A stretch of DNA of 64,000 bases from Mucilaginibacter xinganensis (lineage in GTDB: Bacteria; Bacteroidota; Bacteroidia; Sphingobacteriales; Sphingobacteriaceae): positions 3,782,001-3,846,000 of the forward strand of contig NZ_CP022743.1 in NCBI RefSeq assembly GCF_002257585.1. Direction: 5' to 3'. The notes under the pieces were generated by a model. The model did not search any database. It was given only the letters and a program-made list of their open reading frames with translations, and was not told the DNA's origin. This document shows, in pieces, positions 41,245 to 49,659 of the stretch; positions within the stretch are counted from its first letter, which is position 1, and every line of letters starts with the position of its first letter. The position numbers were made by a program, and so were the translations under genes.

Positions 41245-41798
41245 TTAAGTTTGTCCAGCTTAAAATAACCTAAATGAACCTCGTCATCCGGTAGCGCTGT
41301 GCCGTCGCCAATAACAATCCGATATTTTTCTTTGAAAGTTGGTGAAAGCAGGTCTTCTATTTGATGGATATTATCTACATCCACACCATATTTTTCATCA
41401 ATGTGCGCTGTAGCAATACCTTTTAGCGAATTGGTTTTAAAGAACAAGCTTTTTTTGGATTCCTGTACGGCCAGTGCACGGGTTTGCTGCACGGTAAGTA
41501 CGATATAGTGTTGCTCTTCCAGTTTGTCGGTGGTGTAGCCGCCAAGGTTCAGGAAAAATAATTTGTTTGCCGATGGCGGGATCTCATCGTCCTGCAAAAC
41601 TACCTTCACCGAAAAATTGTCAACTTTAGCCACTTCGCGCCAGCCGTCCACATGCAGGGTGGTACCTGCTTCGGGCCAAAAGGCTCTCAGGTCGGGTACC
41701 AGGTCCTTCAGCTCATTCGCAATTCCGAAGAAATAATCATGCTGCTCAATATTTCGTCCCGGCGCTTCGGCACCTAATAATAACAAATACAATTTCAT
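41241..41798 (-). CDS. DUF1543-domain protein
   Basis: 185 aa. N-terminal MKLYLLLLGAEAPGRNIEQHDYFFGIANELKDLVP with FWPEAGTTLHVDGWREV are the DUF1543 signatures, and the pattern recurs more weakly in the second half. Function unknown. It overlaps both neighbours by 4 bp, so the three genes are translated together. Confidence 0.88.
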   Translation of the reverse strand: MKLYLLLLGAEAPGRNIEQHDYFFGIANELKDLVPDLRAFWPEAGTTLHVDGWREVAKVDNFSVKVVLQDDEIPPSANKLFFLNLGGYTTDKLEEQHYIVLTVQQTRALAVQESKKSLFFKTNSLKGIATAHIDEKYGVDVDNIHQIEDLLSPTFKEKYRIVIGDGTALPDDEVHLGYFKLDKLK

Positions 41799-43543
41799 GC
41801 TGACAGTCGCTTAATAATGGTGGATGAAGCTTCCTCGCTAAAATCCAACCCGGAGTAATCGGGATTATAGCCGCCAATATACGGAACCGCCATGATATAG
41901 ATCCGGTTATTAAAAGCGCCGTACGCGTCAACCACCTGGAAATGGTCGTTAATGGTGATACCCGAAACCTTTAAATAGTAGTCCCCGTGTTGATCGCGGG
42001 TCACGTCTTTTCCTTCGGCCATTGCCTTTTCCCCTTCTTCGGCCGAGCGAAATTTAAGCCGCGCGGGGGTAATGGTCCTCGCGGTAAGTAAGCTTTTAAA
42101 CGGAAATTCCTCGAAGGCTAAATGCGGCTGACCTACACAATCTATAAAAGTATTGAAATGCACAGCTTGCTCGGTTCCGCCTTCATCGGTATAATGGTAA
42201 ACGGCGCCACCTTCGGGCGATGGTTCAACCCGGCTGTCATCTCCAACCGGCACCAGGTCCAACACGCCCGCCTGGTGCAGTGCCAGTAATTCTTCGCTCG
42301 AACTTTGCGGAATATAGGCGATTACAATAGAAATGAGCGGCGACAGTGATTTTTGCAGCCTTTGCATATCCTCGGCAGACAGATGCTTGGCAGGATAGTT
42401 CAGCGCGAAGCTCAATACGCCCAGCATTTCTTTCCAGTAAACCGATTCCCTGCGCCTGATGGATTTTTCTGCTTCGGCATATTCTGCTTTGAGCAACTGA
42501 AATGGATCCAGGCGCTCCCGCAGCTCCATCATGGCGGCAACAAATTCTTCCAGCTTTAGGTGTTTAATGCGTTCGTAAAATTCAGGTTGCTTTTCGCGGA
42601 TCGGGGCCTTAAAATCTCTTTCAAAAATATAATCCAGCGATAAAAAGCCCTGGTTGGCAGCAATGTGCGCCGCTATCTCTTCTTTGCTCAGCAGCGAGTT
42701 GTTCGATAAATGGGAATCGTCCAAATGAAACCGTACCGCTGGCAGCATCCCGTTACGGGTATGCAACACCATTTTAAAGTTTGGGCTCTGCTCTGAAAGC
42801 TTATAGGACAGGATACCATTTTCTTTTTTTTCATAGGTCCCGTTATGCCGCGAGAGCGTACGGATGGCATCTACAGCGGTAAGCGAGGAGCCTTTAATAG
42901 CTACCGGGTGGTCCAGCTGCAGCGCCAGTTTTATTGGCGGGTAAGGCGAATCAAAATAATTGGGCACTATGCCCTCGTACTTGTGCGGCCAGTTGTGCCC
43001 GGTACAAATGATCAGTTGGTCAAACTCAAAACGTTCGTTGCCAGCTATTTCAACCGTGACTATTTCCTTCTCCGGGTGATCGATCAGGTCCGTTACGTTG
43101 CTGTCGTAACGGATCTCATAATCTATGCCTTTTTCCCGGGCCAGCTTTTGCAGCAGGTCGAACTGGGCGGTAAGGTATTGGCCGAACAGCAGGCGCGGCA
43201 ATACTTTATATTCGTTAAAACGTTTTGGGTCGATGTGGAATTTGTCCAGCGTGTCTTTCGGTACGTTTTTTATCCACCGGGCAAGCGGCGTAACCAGCAG
43301 CGGGATCTCATTGCCGGATACATTGGTAATATGCTCGTCATTTGCGCCTTCAGCACTGTAGGGCATGCCAGCGCCCAACTTCTTTTTACGCTCAAATATC
43401 GTGATGGCAAGGTCTGTTCTGCCAGATTCCACCAGCCGCTTAAACATGAACAGGCCGCTGGGCCCTCCGCCAATGATTGCTATGTGTTTCTTATTTTCCA
43501 AGTTATATTCAGGCTTATTTTTATGAGGATTGTAATTCAACAA
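41795..43543 (-). CDS. FAD/NAD(P)-binding protein
   Basis: 582 aa. N-terminal GxGxxG is AIIGGGPSGLFMFKRL and a second conserved motif is FDQLIICTGHNWPH. This is the large HI0933-unlike FAD/NAD(P)-binding family (PF13454-type) of unknown substrate, seen next to DUF1543 proteins. First gene of the operon with DUF1543 and HD proteins. Redox or flavin monooxygenase-like activity is plausible. Confidence 0.85.
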   Translation of the reverse strand: MLNYNPHKNKPEYNLENKKHIAIIGGGPSGLFMFKRLVESGRTDLAITIFERKKKLGAGMPYSAEGANDEHITNVSGNEIPLLVTPLARWIKNVPKDTLDKFHIDPKRFNEYKVLPRLLFGQYLTAQFDLLQKLAREKGIDYEIRYDSNVTDLIDHPEKEIVTVEIAGNERFEFDQLIICTGHNWPHKYEGIVPNYFDSPYPPIKLALQLDHPVAIKGSSLTAVDAIRTLSRHNGTYEKKENGILSYKLSEQSPNFKMVLHTRNGMLPAVRFHLDDSHLSNNSLLSKEEIAAHIAANQGFLSLDYIFERDFKAPIREKQPEFYERIKHLKLEEFVAAMMELRERLDPFQLLKAEYAEAEKSIRRRESVYWKEMLGVLSFALNYPAKHLSAEDMQRLQKSLSPLISIVIAYIPQSSSEELLALHQAGVLDLVPVGDDSRVEPSPEGGAVYHYTDEGGTEQAVHFNTFIDCVGQPHLAFEEFPFKSLLTARTITPARLKFRSAEEGEKAMAEGKDVTRDQHGDYYLKVSGITINDHFQVVDAYGAFNNRIYIMAVPYIGGYNPDYSGLDFSEEASSTIIKRLSA

Positions 43544-43872
43544 AGATTGCGGGTAAGTGTTTTGGGAGGGGATAAATTTGAGCTTCAGCGCAGGCGTCGC
43601 ACGTCCGCCTGTTCAAACATGCCGTCCGTTCCAGGCATTTTACCTGGATGCCAATATAAAGTGCTGGCAATAAATAGCAAAAGTTCAGCTAAAATAAATT
43701 TTACATGATCGCATCTATTGAAGCATTTTTTATATATTTAGATAAAATTGCGGATATGACTAACCTAAATTTTACACCCGGAATTTTACAAAAACTCACA
43801 ATTAAAAACTATTACGGTAAAATTTTGTTTTCTGGTTAATAGCATTGATGGTTTAAAATTAGCCTGTTGAAT
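43544..43872. other. Divergent intergenic region
   Basis: Repeated ATTTTACA words occur around 43699-43790 and the second half is very A/T-rich, as expected of a promoter. No gene is seen. Confidence 0.4.
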
Positions 43873-44286
43873 ATGAGAACCTTGTCCAATAAAAGCACCC
43901 CTGCCGGGAATAGCGAAGTTCATTTTATACACCATGGGCAACTTTTAGAAAAAGTTATCCGTGATGAGCATAAAAGTATCAGCAGTATAGCACGAACACT
44001 TAAGATAAGCCGCCGTACGTTGTATAATTGGTTTGAATCGGAGACGATGGATTATGAAAATCTTATAAAAACAGGTAAGATAATAGGGTATGATTTCTCC
44101 AAAGAAATACCCGGGATAAAGGAAATGAAACCCAAACAACCCGAAAAAAAACGAGCCCACGCTCCGGACAAAACCGATGAAGATTCAGTTTACTACTGGA
44201 TGGATAAATATTTAGCACTACTTGATAAATACAGGGAACTTGCAATGAAAGATTACGTTGACAATGATAAATACGGATCCGTGTAG
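43873..44286 (+). CDS. Small HTH DNA-binding protein
   Basis: 137 aa from ATG 43873 (TTG at 43867 also in frame). ISSIARTLKISRRTLYNWFESETM (about residues 39-62) is a helix-turn-helix of the Fis/resolvase-like type. The C terminus (YYWMDKYLALLDKYREL) is helical and may dimerise. Divergent from the FAD operon, so it may regulate it. Confidence 0.75.
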   Translation: MRTLSNKSTPAGNSEVHFIHHGQLLEKVIRDEHKSISSIARTLKISRRTLYNWFESETMDYENLIKTGKIIGYDFSKEIPGIKEMKPKQPEKKRAHAPDKTDEDSVYYWMDKYLALLDKYRELAMKDYVDNDKYGSV

Positions 44287-44433
44287 CCCCCTAAATCCCG
44301 CTTAAATAAAAATTAATAAATCTCCTTCACTGCACCTTCCAAATTGGAACTTAGATTAATGAGCAGCCCCCCAAGTGCTGCGCTTACCGGATTCCCATAA
44401 CACAATCGATCTTCTGATCAATATAAATACTAA

Positions 44434-45576
44434 CTATTGATAATGAGCGATGTAAGGATTGATGATGGTATTGTCTATATCAGCAACAATTGACTTTATC
44501 TTATCATCAAGCGCATTCACCGCGTCATCCAGCAATTCCAGGTACTCGCGCGGAGCCTCATAATTTTCTCCTTTTATCAGGCCCATCAAGCCCATAATAG
44601 AGGTGAGCGGTGCCCTGAACTCATGTGCCTGGATATGGGCTATTTTTAACAACGATTTATTCTGCTCAACTATTTTCTGCTCTTTAAGCTTTCGTTCGGT
44701 TACATTACGGATCAGGTACGATACCCCGATAATTTCATCATCATCATTCCTCGCAGCTTCAAAAGCAGCTTCCCACCAGATGGTGCCAATATCGTCGTAA
44801 TCTGTCGATCCTTCTTCAAACGATTTGCTTCCCTCCAGCGCTTCATTGTAACGGGTTAAAAAGGTGCTTACAAAGGCAGGGTGCAGGTATTTAACAAACT
44901 GGTCGTCCCGTTGCAGCACAGCGTTATGAACCCGGCTGATAAAAGCCACCGCGGTTTTATTAAAATCAATCACTTCGCCGCTTTTCCCAAGTAATACATG
45001 AAAGTTGTTGGAGCTTTCAAAAAAAGAGCGGAGGCGGATAGACGCATCGTTGTTAAATTGTTTTTGTTCTTCCAGCTCCAGCTGCTTTTTTTGCAGTTCA
45101 TAAACGCGCGACTTAAGCTCGAGTACCTTCATGGTCTGACTGGCGAGTATCTTTAAAACCAGTTGCTGGTGATCATCAAGCGCCTTGGGTGCCACATCAT
45201 AAACTGCAAGCACCCCAAAACTTTGCCCGTCCCGCATAACCAGAGGTACGCCGGCAAAAAAACGGATCCCCAGCCCATCCGATACGTTGGCATTATTTAC
45301 AAAACGCTCATCGGCCAGGGTATCACTAACCATCATTAATCCATCCTGCGCCAGTAAACTGGCACATAAGCTGTTTTCAGCCGAAATCTGGAGCAGATCG
45401 ATACCTTTTCTAACTTTTAAATGTAAAGTTTCGTTATACTGTAGTATAATCAATGCGTAAGGCGAGTAAGTTACAGCAGAAGCAAGCTCAACAATTTCCG
45501 ATAATTCGGGATCACTTTCAAGATCAGACTCTATAAAACGGGCAACCTCAGGTAAAGCTTTTTCTTCAACAATCAT
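44434..45576 (-). CDS. GAF-PAS sensor with kinase H-box-like tail, no ATPase domain
   Basis: 380 aa. GAF domain at about residues 20-160 (LCASLLAQDGLMMVSDTLADERF, FFAGVPLVMRDGQSFGVLAVYD), PAS at ~185-300, then IAHIQAHEFRAPLTSIMGLMGL, an H-box-like sequence, and no ATPase domain. It ends ALDDKIKSIVADIDN. Same architecture class as the multi-PAS protein at 33386. Confidence 0.85.
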   Translation of the reverse strand: MIVEEKALPEVARFIESDLESDPELSEIVELASAVTYSPYALIILQYNETLHLKVRKGIDLLQISAENSLCASLLAQDGLMMVSDTLADERFVNNANVSDGLGIRFFAGVPLVMRDGQSFGVLAVYDVAPKALDDHQQLVLKILASQTMKVLELKSRVYELQKKQLELEEQKQFNNDASIRLRSFFESSNNFHVLLGKSGEVIDFNKTAVAFISRVHNAVLQRDDQFVKYLHPAFVSTFLTRYNEALEGSKSFEEGSTDYDDIGTIWWEAAFEAARNDDDEIIGVSYLIRNVTERKLKEQKIVEQNKSLLKIAHIQAHEFRAPLTSIMGLMGLIKGENYEAPREYLELLDDAVNALDDKIKSIVADIDNTIINPYIAHYQ

Positions 45577-45979
45577 CTAGTTAGGGTAGTTTTCCGTGAC
45601 AACAGCATATTAAATGTCAAATTGCCATTTAATGGGTATACGTTACAACACATAATTTGGTTTAGTGTTTAATAAAGTAATCCAACAAAATGACAATAAT
45701 TATAGAAAGCTAGCTGCAAGTACATTCAGGTTTTCCTAAATCAACTACACTGACCGCCTTATTGATAAGTTTACCACTAATAAAAAAGTAACAAGATAAA
45801 TTTATAAACCTCATTTACAAGTATTTAAAAGAAAAATGAAAAATAAACAGAACTATGTATTGCATATTACTGTACTAAACATATATCTTTGTTACATATT
45901 ATTAAAAAAGCACTCCGAACAGGAATAACACCATTAACTTAAAACTGTCAATAACATCATTAATCCTAAACTCAACAAA
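45577..45979. other. Intergenic region with promoter
   Basis: Apart from the promoter at 45860-45891, the 400 bp hold no gene or clear repeat. Confidence 0.4.
45860..45891 (+). promoter_or_regulatory. Bacteroidota-type promoter
   Basis: TATCTTTG at 45884-45891 matches the -7 consensus TAnnTTTG, with TTG 21 bp upstream as the -33 element. It precedes the small secreted-protein gene at 45980. Confidence 0.6.
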
Positions 45980-46369
45980 ATGAAAACAAGCTTTTTTATA
46001 GCCGCGGCCTGCCTGGTTACACTCAGCCTTTTTATAGGCTGGGCAAAATTTACCCGAAACAACGATGACATCACTATCGCAGTGGCCGAAACAGATGATG
46101 CCTACACCTACACAGCTTCATTTAGCGAAGCTGCTACCGGCAGGGTACAGGATTACATTAACCACAGCATCAGGCCCAACTCCCTCTTCCGTTCATCGCA
46201 TGACTACTTTGATGTGAACACTACCCTGGCCGATCAAACCAATTTTTATGTAAAGGAGTCGCCGGGCGAATTGCGCATAAGAATAAATAAGCACAAAAAC
46301 TCCACTGCATCCTACCTGCGCATTAAAAATATGTGCAATGGCATCAGCAATGTCTTAAAAGGGAAGTAA
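45980..46369 (+). CDS. Secreted hypothetical protein
   Basis: 129 aa with an N-terminal hydrophobic segment (FFIAAACLVTLSLFIGWAKF). The body is polar, with DYFDVNTTLADQTNFYVKESPGELRIRINKHKN. No family recognised. It is followed 54 bp later by two tandem secreted-protein genes and may share their promoter. Confidence 0.65.
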   Translation: MKTSFFIAAACLVTLSLFIGWAKFTRNNDDITIAVAETDDAYTYTASFSEAATGRVQDYINHSIRPNSLFRSSHDYFDVNTTLADQTNFYVKESPGELRIRINKHKNSTASYLRIKNMCNGISNVLKGK

Positions 46370-46423
46370 CTAACACAACAGAAAAATCAGCTAAAAACTT
46401 AAACCAACAACTAACCATAAATC

Positions 46424-46849
46424 ATGAAAAAGATAATTTTAACACTTGGGCTCCTGGCAGCCATAGGCACAGCAAGCTTTGCACAATGCGACAAAAGTGT
46501 TGTGCTTAATTCATCAAAAACAGATCACTTAGATGAAGCCGGCGCAGTTACCCGCACGGTTGACGAAACAGCACAAATTAATATAACCAAAACCACGGTT
46601 GATATCAACGTAAATGAAGGCCATAAAATGACCGGCACAATTGTAGAAAATACATGTAACTGGATCGCCCCTTTTAAAGAAGGCAAAAGTGTTATGCATT
46701 TAAAAATGAGCAATGAAAATGGCGAAGAGAAAAAAGTAACTATTACCATTGAGGGCAAGGGTGGCAAGATTACCCTTCTGTTTGAAATGGAAGGCGAACC
46801 CGGCGACAGGGTGCGCGTTTACATTGATAAGTTTGAGGAAAAGGCATAA
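46424..46849 (+). CDS. Secreted hypothetical protein, tandem copy 1
   Basis: 141 aa, signal peptide MKKIILTLGLLAAIGTASFAQ. About two thirds identical by eye to the next gene; shared blocks include CDKSVVLNSSKTDHLD, PFKEGK, and FEMEGEP. Predicted beta-rich. No family recognised. Confidence 0.72.
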   Translation: MKKIILTLGLLAAIGTASFAQCDKSVVLNSSKTDHLDEAGAVTRTVDETAQINITKTTVDINVNEGHKMTGTIVENTCNWIAPFKEGKSVMHLKMSNENGEEKKVTITIEGKGGKITLLFEMEGEPGDRVRVYIDKFEEKA

Positions 46850-46876
46850 ACCACTGTAATTAATGTATAAAGCACA

Positions 46877-47299
46877 ATGAAAAAGATAATTTTAACCCTT
46901 GGGCTGCTGGTAGCCATAGGCACAGCAACCTTTGCACAATGCGACAAAAGTGTTGTGCTCAACTCATCAAAAACGGATCACCTGGATGCTGACGGCAAAC
47001 TTACCCGCAGCGAAGATGAAAGCGCAATGATCGAGATCAGTAAAACAACCGTTGACGTATCTATTAACGGCGAGCATAAAATTGCCGGCATTATTAAATC
47101 AACCACCTGCGACTGGAAAGTGCCCTTTAAAGAAGGGAAAACCGTTATCAAAGCCTCGACAGACCGCGACGGACAGGAAAAAACCTTCACCATGACGATT
47201 GAAGGCAAAGACGGAAAAGTAACCCTTTACTTTGAAATGGAAGGCGAGCCAAATGATAAAGTAAGAGTAGGGATAGATAAGTTTGTAGCCAAGGCCTGA
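46877..47299 (+). CDS. Secreted hypothetical protein, tandem copy 2
   Basis: 140 aa, signal peptide nearly identical to copy 1. Substitutions concentrate in the middle third (TVDVSINGEHKIAGIIKSTTCDW versus TVDINVNEGHKMTGTIVENTCNW). Starts 27 bp after copy 1. A gene duplication, kept in the same operon. Confidence 0.72.
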   Translation: MKKIILTLGLLVAIGTATFAQCDKSVVLNSSKTDHLDADGKLTRSEDESAMIEISKTTVDVSINGEHKIAGIIKSTTCDWKVPFKEGKTVIKASTDRDGQEKTFTMTIEGKDGKVTLYFEMEGEPNDKVRVGIDKFVAKA

Positions 47300-47321
47300 T
47301 GGCCGGCAACCAGCAACTCCC

Positions 47322-47368
47322 TAAAAATAGAAATGTCGGGCTGTAACCAGCACGACATTTCTATTTTA
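47322..47368 (+). terminator. Terminator of tandem-gene operon
   Basis: TAAAAATAGAAATGTCG pairs with CGACATTTCTATTTTA across a 14-nt loop, followed by GTATATTTTAG. Confidence 0.8.
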
Positions 47369-47406
47369 GTATATTTTAGTATAACTCACTCAAGTTTTTA
47401 CGGTTT

Positions 47407-47871
47407 TTATTGAACCAGCAACTTAGCTGTAAATTTCCCTTCAGTAATAGTTCCTGTTCTGCTGTCGGGCGTATTTCCTGTAAAATCAAAGGTTCCGGAC
47501 ACCATATCGCTGGTGAACGATGTTATCACAACCTTGCCGCTTAACCCAATGTAAGTATCATCAAAATTAGTTGTGTTTGAATAGGTAGCAATTACATCAC
47601 CATTCGCAACGTCAAAAGTTCCTGTTTTGATATTGTTAATCATTAATGACACTCCTGAATTACCGAATTTGCCCATAACCTGCAGCGTGCTTTCGCTTTT
47701 GATATAATCGGCCAATACAACACTTGATGTTTTGGCCACACCGTTAAGCTTCAGCGAGATTCCCACGGAATTTTGCGGGTTGGTATTGCTTTTTTTGCAT
47801 GAGGCTGCAACCAAAGCCAAAAATACTGTTAACAGCAGTATTGATTTAAGGTTATTTAATTTGTGATACAT
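47407..47871 (-). CDS. Lipoprotein, DUF6252-like
   Basis: 154 aa, lipobox LVAASCKKS. Repeated beta-strand region with SGVSLMINNIKTGTFDVANG and MVSGTFDFTGNTPDSRTGTITEGKFTAKLLVQ, resembling the small DUF6252-type lipoproteins of Bacteroidota. Function unknown. Confidence 0.7.
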   Translation of the reverse strand: MYHKLNNLKSILLLTVFLALVAASCKKSNTNPQNSVGISLKLNGVAKTSSVVLADYIKSESTLQVMGKFGNSGVSLMINNIKTGTFDVANGDVIATYSNTTNFDDTYIGLSGKVVITSFTSDMVSGTFDFTGNTPDSRTGTITEGKFTAKLLVQ

Positions 47872-48014
47872 GCTGCAATATATAAATAGAATTTAATTTA
47901 TTATTAAAACCCATCTTCAAATCTGAAATAAAAATTCCCGCTACGAAATAAACAGATATTTTGCACAACCCTTAAACTTTAGCACGCGAGCGGATTATAA
48001 GGAAAGGAAATTTA

Positions 48015-49037
48015 TTAATGCAAAATCTTAAACACCAGCTCTTTCATCAAACCGCCGTGGCCGGTGTTTGAATCCACCCCCTTGCTTTTCAGGTCGTACT
48101 CGCGCAGGTAGCTGATGATCTGCATGGTTTTGGCGTAGTTGTAACTGCGTGCAGCCTGCTCATAGTCTTTTATAAAATATGGGCTGATGCCCAGTTCGCG
48201 CGCCAAATTCTGGGGCGATTTATCCTTAACATAATGGTAAGTAAGCACCTTGCTGAAATAATTGTTCAAATTGCCTAAAACCAGTACTATCGGATTGGCC
48301 TTTGGATTTGCCTCAAAATAATTAATGATCTGGTTGGCCTTTAAAGCATCCTTGCGGCCCAGCGCTGCCTGCAGCTCAAATACATTGTATTCTTTACTAA
48401 TGCCAATATTATCGTGAATATGTTTTAGGGTGATCTCCTGCCCTGCCTGTACGTTCAGCATAAGCTTCTCCAGTTCGTTCGAGATCTTCGACAGGTCGTT
48501 ACCTAAATATTCAGAAAGCATCAGCGATGCCTGCTGGTTGATCTTGTACCCTTTATCAGCTATAAAACCTTCAATCCATGCAGGGATCTTACTGTCATAC
48601 AACGCTGCCGATTCAAAGATAAGCCCGTTTTTTTCAATGGCTTTATAGGTTTTTTTGCGCTTATCAAACTTACCATACTTATAACAAAAAACCAGGATGG
48701 TGCTTGGCAGCGGGTTTTCCAGGTAGCTTAATAAAGGGTTCATTCCCTTTTTATCAGTATCGTCACTACCCCACTTCATATCCTGCGCCTCTTTTACCAG
48801 CACAACCTGGTAATCGGCCATCATGGGGTACCGTTTTGAAGCATTAAGCACGGTCATAATGTCGGTATCTTTCCCGTATAAAACTGTTTGATTAAAGCCC
48901 TTTTCCGCTTCCGAAAGGAGTTTACGCTCCACATACTCACCCACAAGGTCAATAAAATAAGGCTCTTCGCCGTGCAGCAGGTACAGCGGTTTAAACTTTT
49001 TATTCTTAAGATCTTTTATAATATCGGTCGCCGTCAT
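48015..49037 (-). CDS. holA: DNA polymerase III subunit delta
   Basis: 340 aa. The N-terminal KPLYLLHGEEPYFIDLVGEYVERKLL is a P-loop-like but non-hydrolysing AAA+ start typical of HolA; the rest has the delta-subunit layout (MMADYQVVLVKEAQDMKW ... VFCYKYGKFDKRKKTYKAIEK ... KISNELEKLMLNV ... FELQAALGRKDALKANQIINYF). Part of the clamp loader. Adjacent to an HsdR-N-like gene, a common arrangement in Bacteroidota. Confidence 0.93.
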   Translation of the reverse strand: MTATDIIKDLKNKKFKPLYLLHGEEPYFIDLVGEYVERKLLSEAEKGFNQTVLYGKDTDIMTVLNASKRYPMMADYQVVLVKEAQDMKWGSDDTDKKGMNPLLSYLENPLPSTILVFCYKYGKFDKRKKTYKAIEKNGLIFESAALYDSKIPAWIEGFIADKGYKINQQASLMLSEYLGNDLSKISNELEKLMLNVQAGQEITLKHIHDNIGISKEYNVFELQAALGRKDALKANQIINYFEANPKANPIVLVLGNLNNYFSKVLTYHYVKDKSPQNLARELGISPYFIKDYEQAARSYNYAKTMQIISYLREYDLKSKGVDSNTGHGGLMKELVFKILH

Positions 49038-49200
49038 TTTCAGTGCGCAAATTAAGTATTTTTGGTGAGTGGTGAGTGCTGAATAGTTGAAATACTATAG
49101 TTAACCAGTCCTTCCCGCGTTCAACCACTCACCTCATCAGCCACTCACTAATCACAATTAAACATTAGGTTAACACCCATAAATTCTTCATTTTCGCATC

Positions 49201-49659
49201 ATGGATCTGTTGCTGTCGCTTAACCTCCCACCCTATCCTTTTAAAATAACCAACCTGAACGGCCAGTTAACGTTGTTCGATATAATCAGGAAAAGGGAAA
49301 TCGTCATCACCCCCGAAGAATGGGTGCGTCAGCATTTTGTACAATACCTCATCAACCAAAAAAAATACCCAAAATCACTTATAAAGCTCGAAGGCGGCCA
49401 TAAACTGCATGGCATGGCCAAACGTACAGACGTTGTGGTTTACAATTCAGCCGGCGAGAAAATATTATTGGTAGAGTGTAAGGCACCGTCAGTAACAATT
49501 GATCAAAAAACGTTCGATCAGGTTGCCCGGTACAATATGGTTCACAAAGTAAACCTGCTTGCTGTCAGCAACGGGCTGCAACACTACTTTTGCCGCATTG
49601 ATTTTAACACCCGCAATTATCAATTTATTAACGAATTACCCTTTTATAATGAGCTGTGA
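49201..49659 (+). CDS. HsdR N-terminal-like endonuclease-fold protein
   Basis: 152 aa. PD-(D/E)xK core: RTDVVVYNSAGEKILLVECKAP (D ... E-x-K, about residues 79-100), with EWVRQHFVQYLI before it. This is the small HSDR_N_2-type domain without helicase or translocase. It is divergent from holA, so a DNA-repair or replication role is more likely than restriction. Its last 16 bp overlap the convergent kinase gene. Confidence 0.85.
   Translation: MDLLLSLNLPPYPFKITNLNGQLTLFDIIRKREIVITPEEWVRQHFVQYLINQKKYPKSLIKLEGGHKLHGMAKRTDVVVYNSAGEKILLVECKAPSVTIDQKTFDQVARYNMVHKVNLLAVSNGLQHYFCRIDFNTRNYQFINELPFYNEL

Noticed and set aside
49201..49659. Type I restriction system
   Set aside because: Only the N-terminal nuclease-fold domain is present, with no helicase, methylase or specificity gene nearby.
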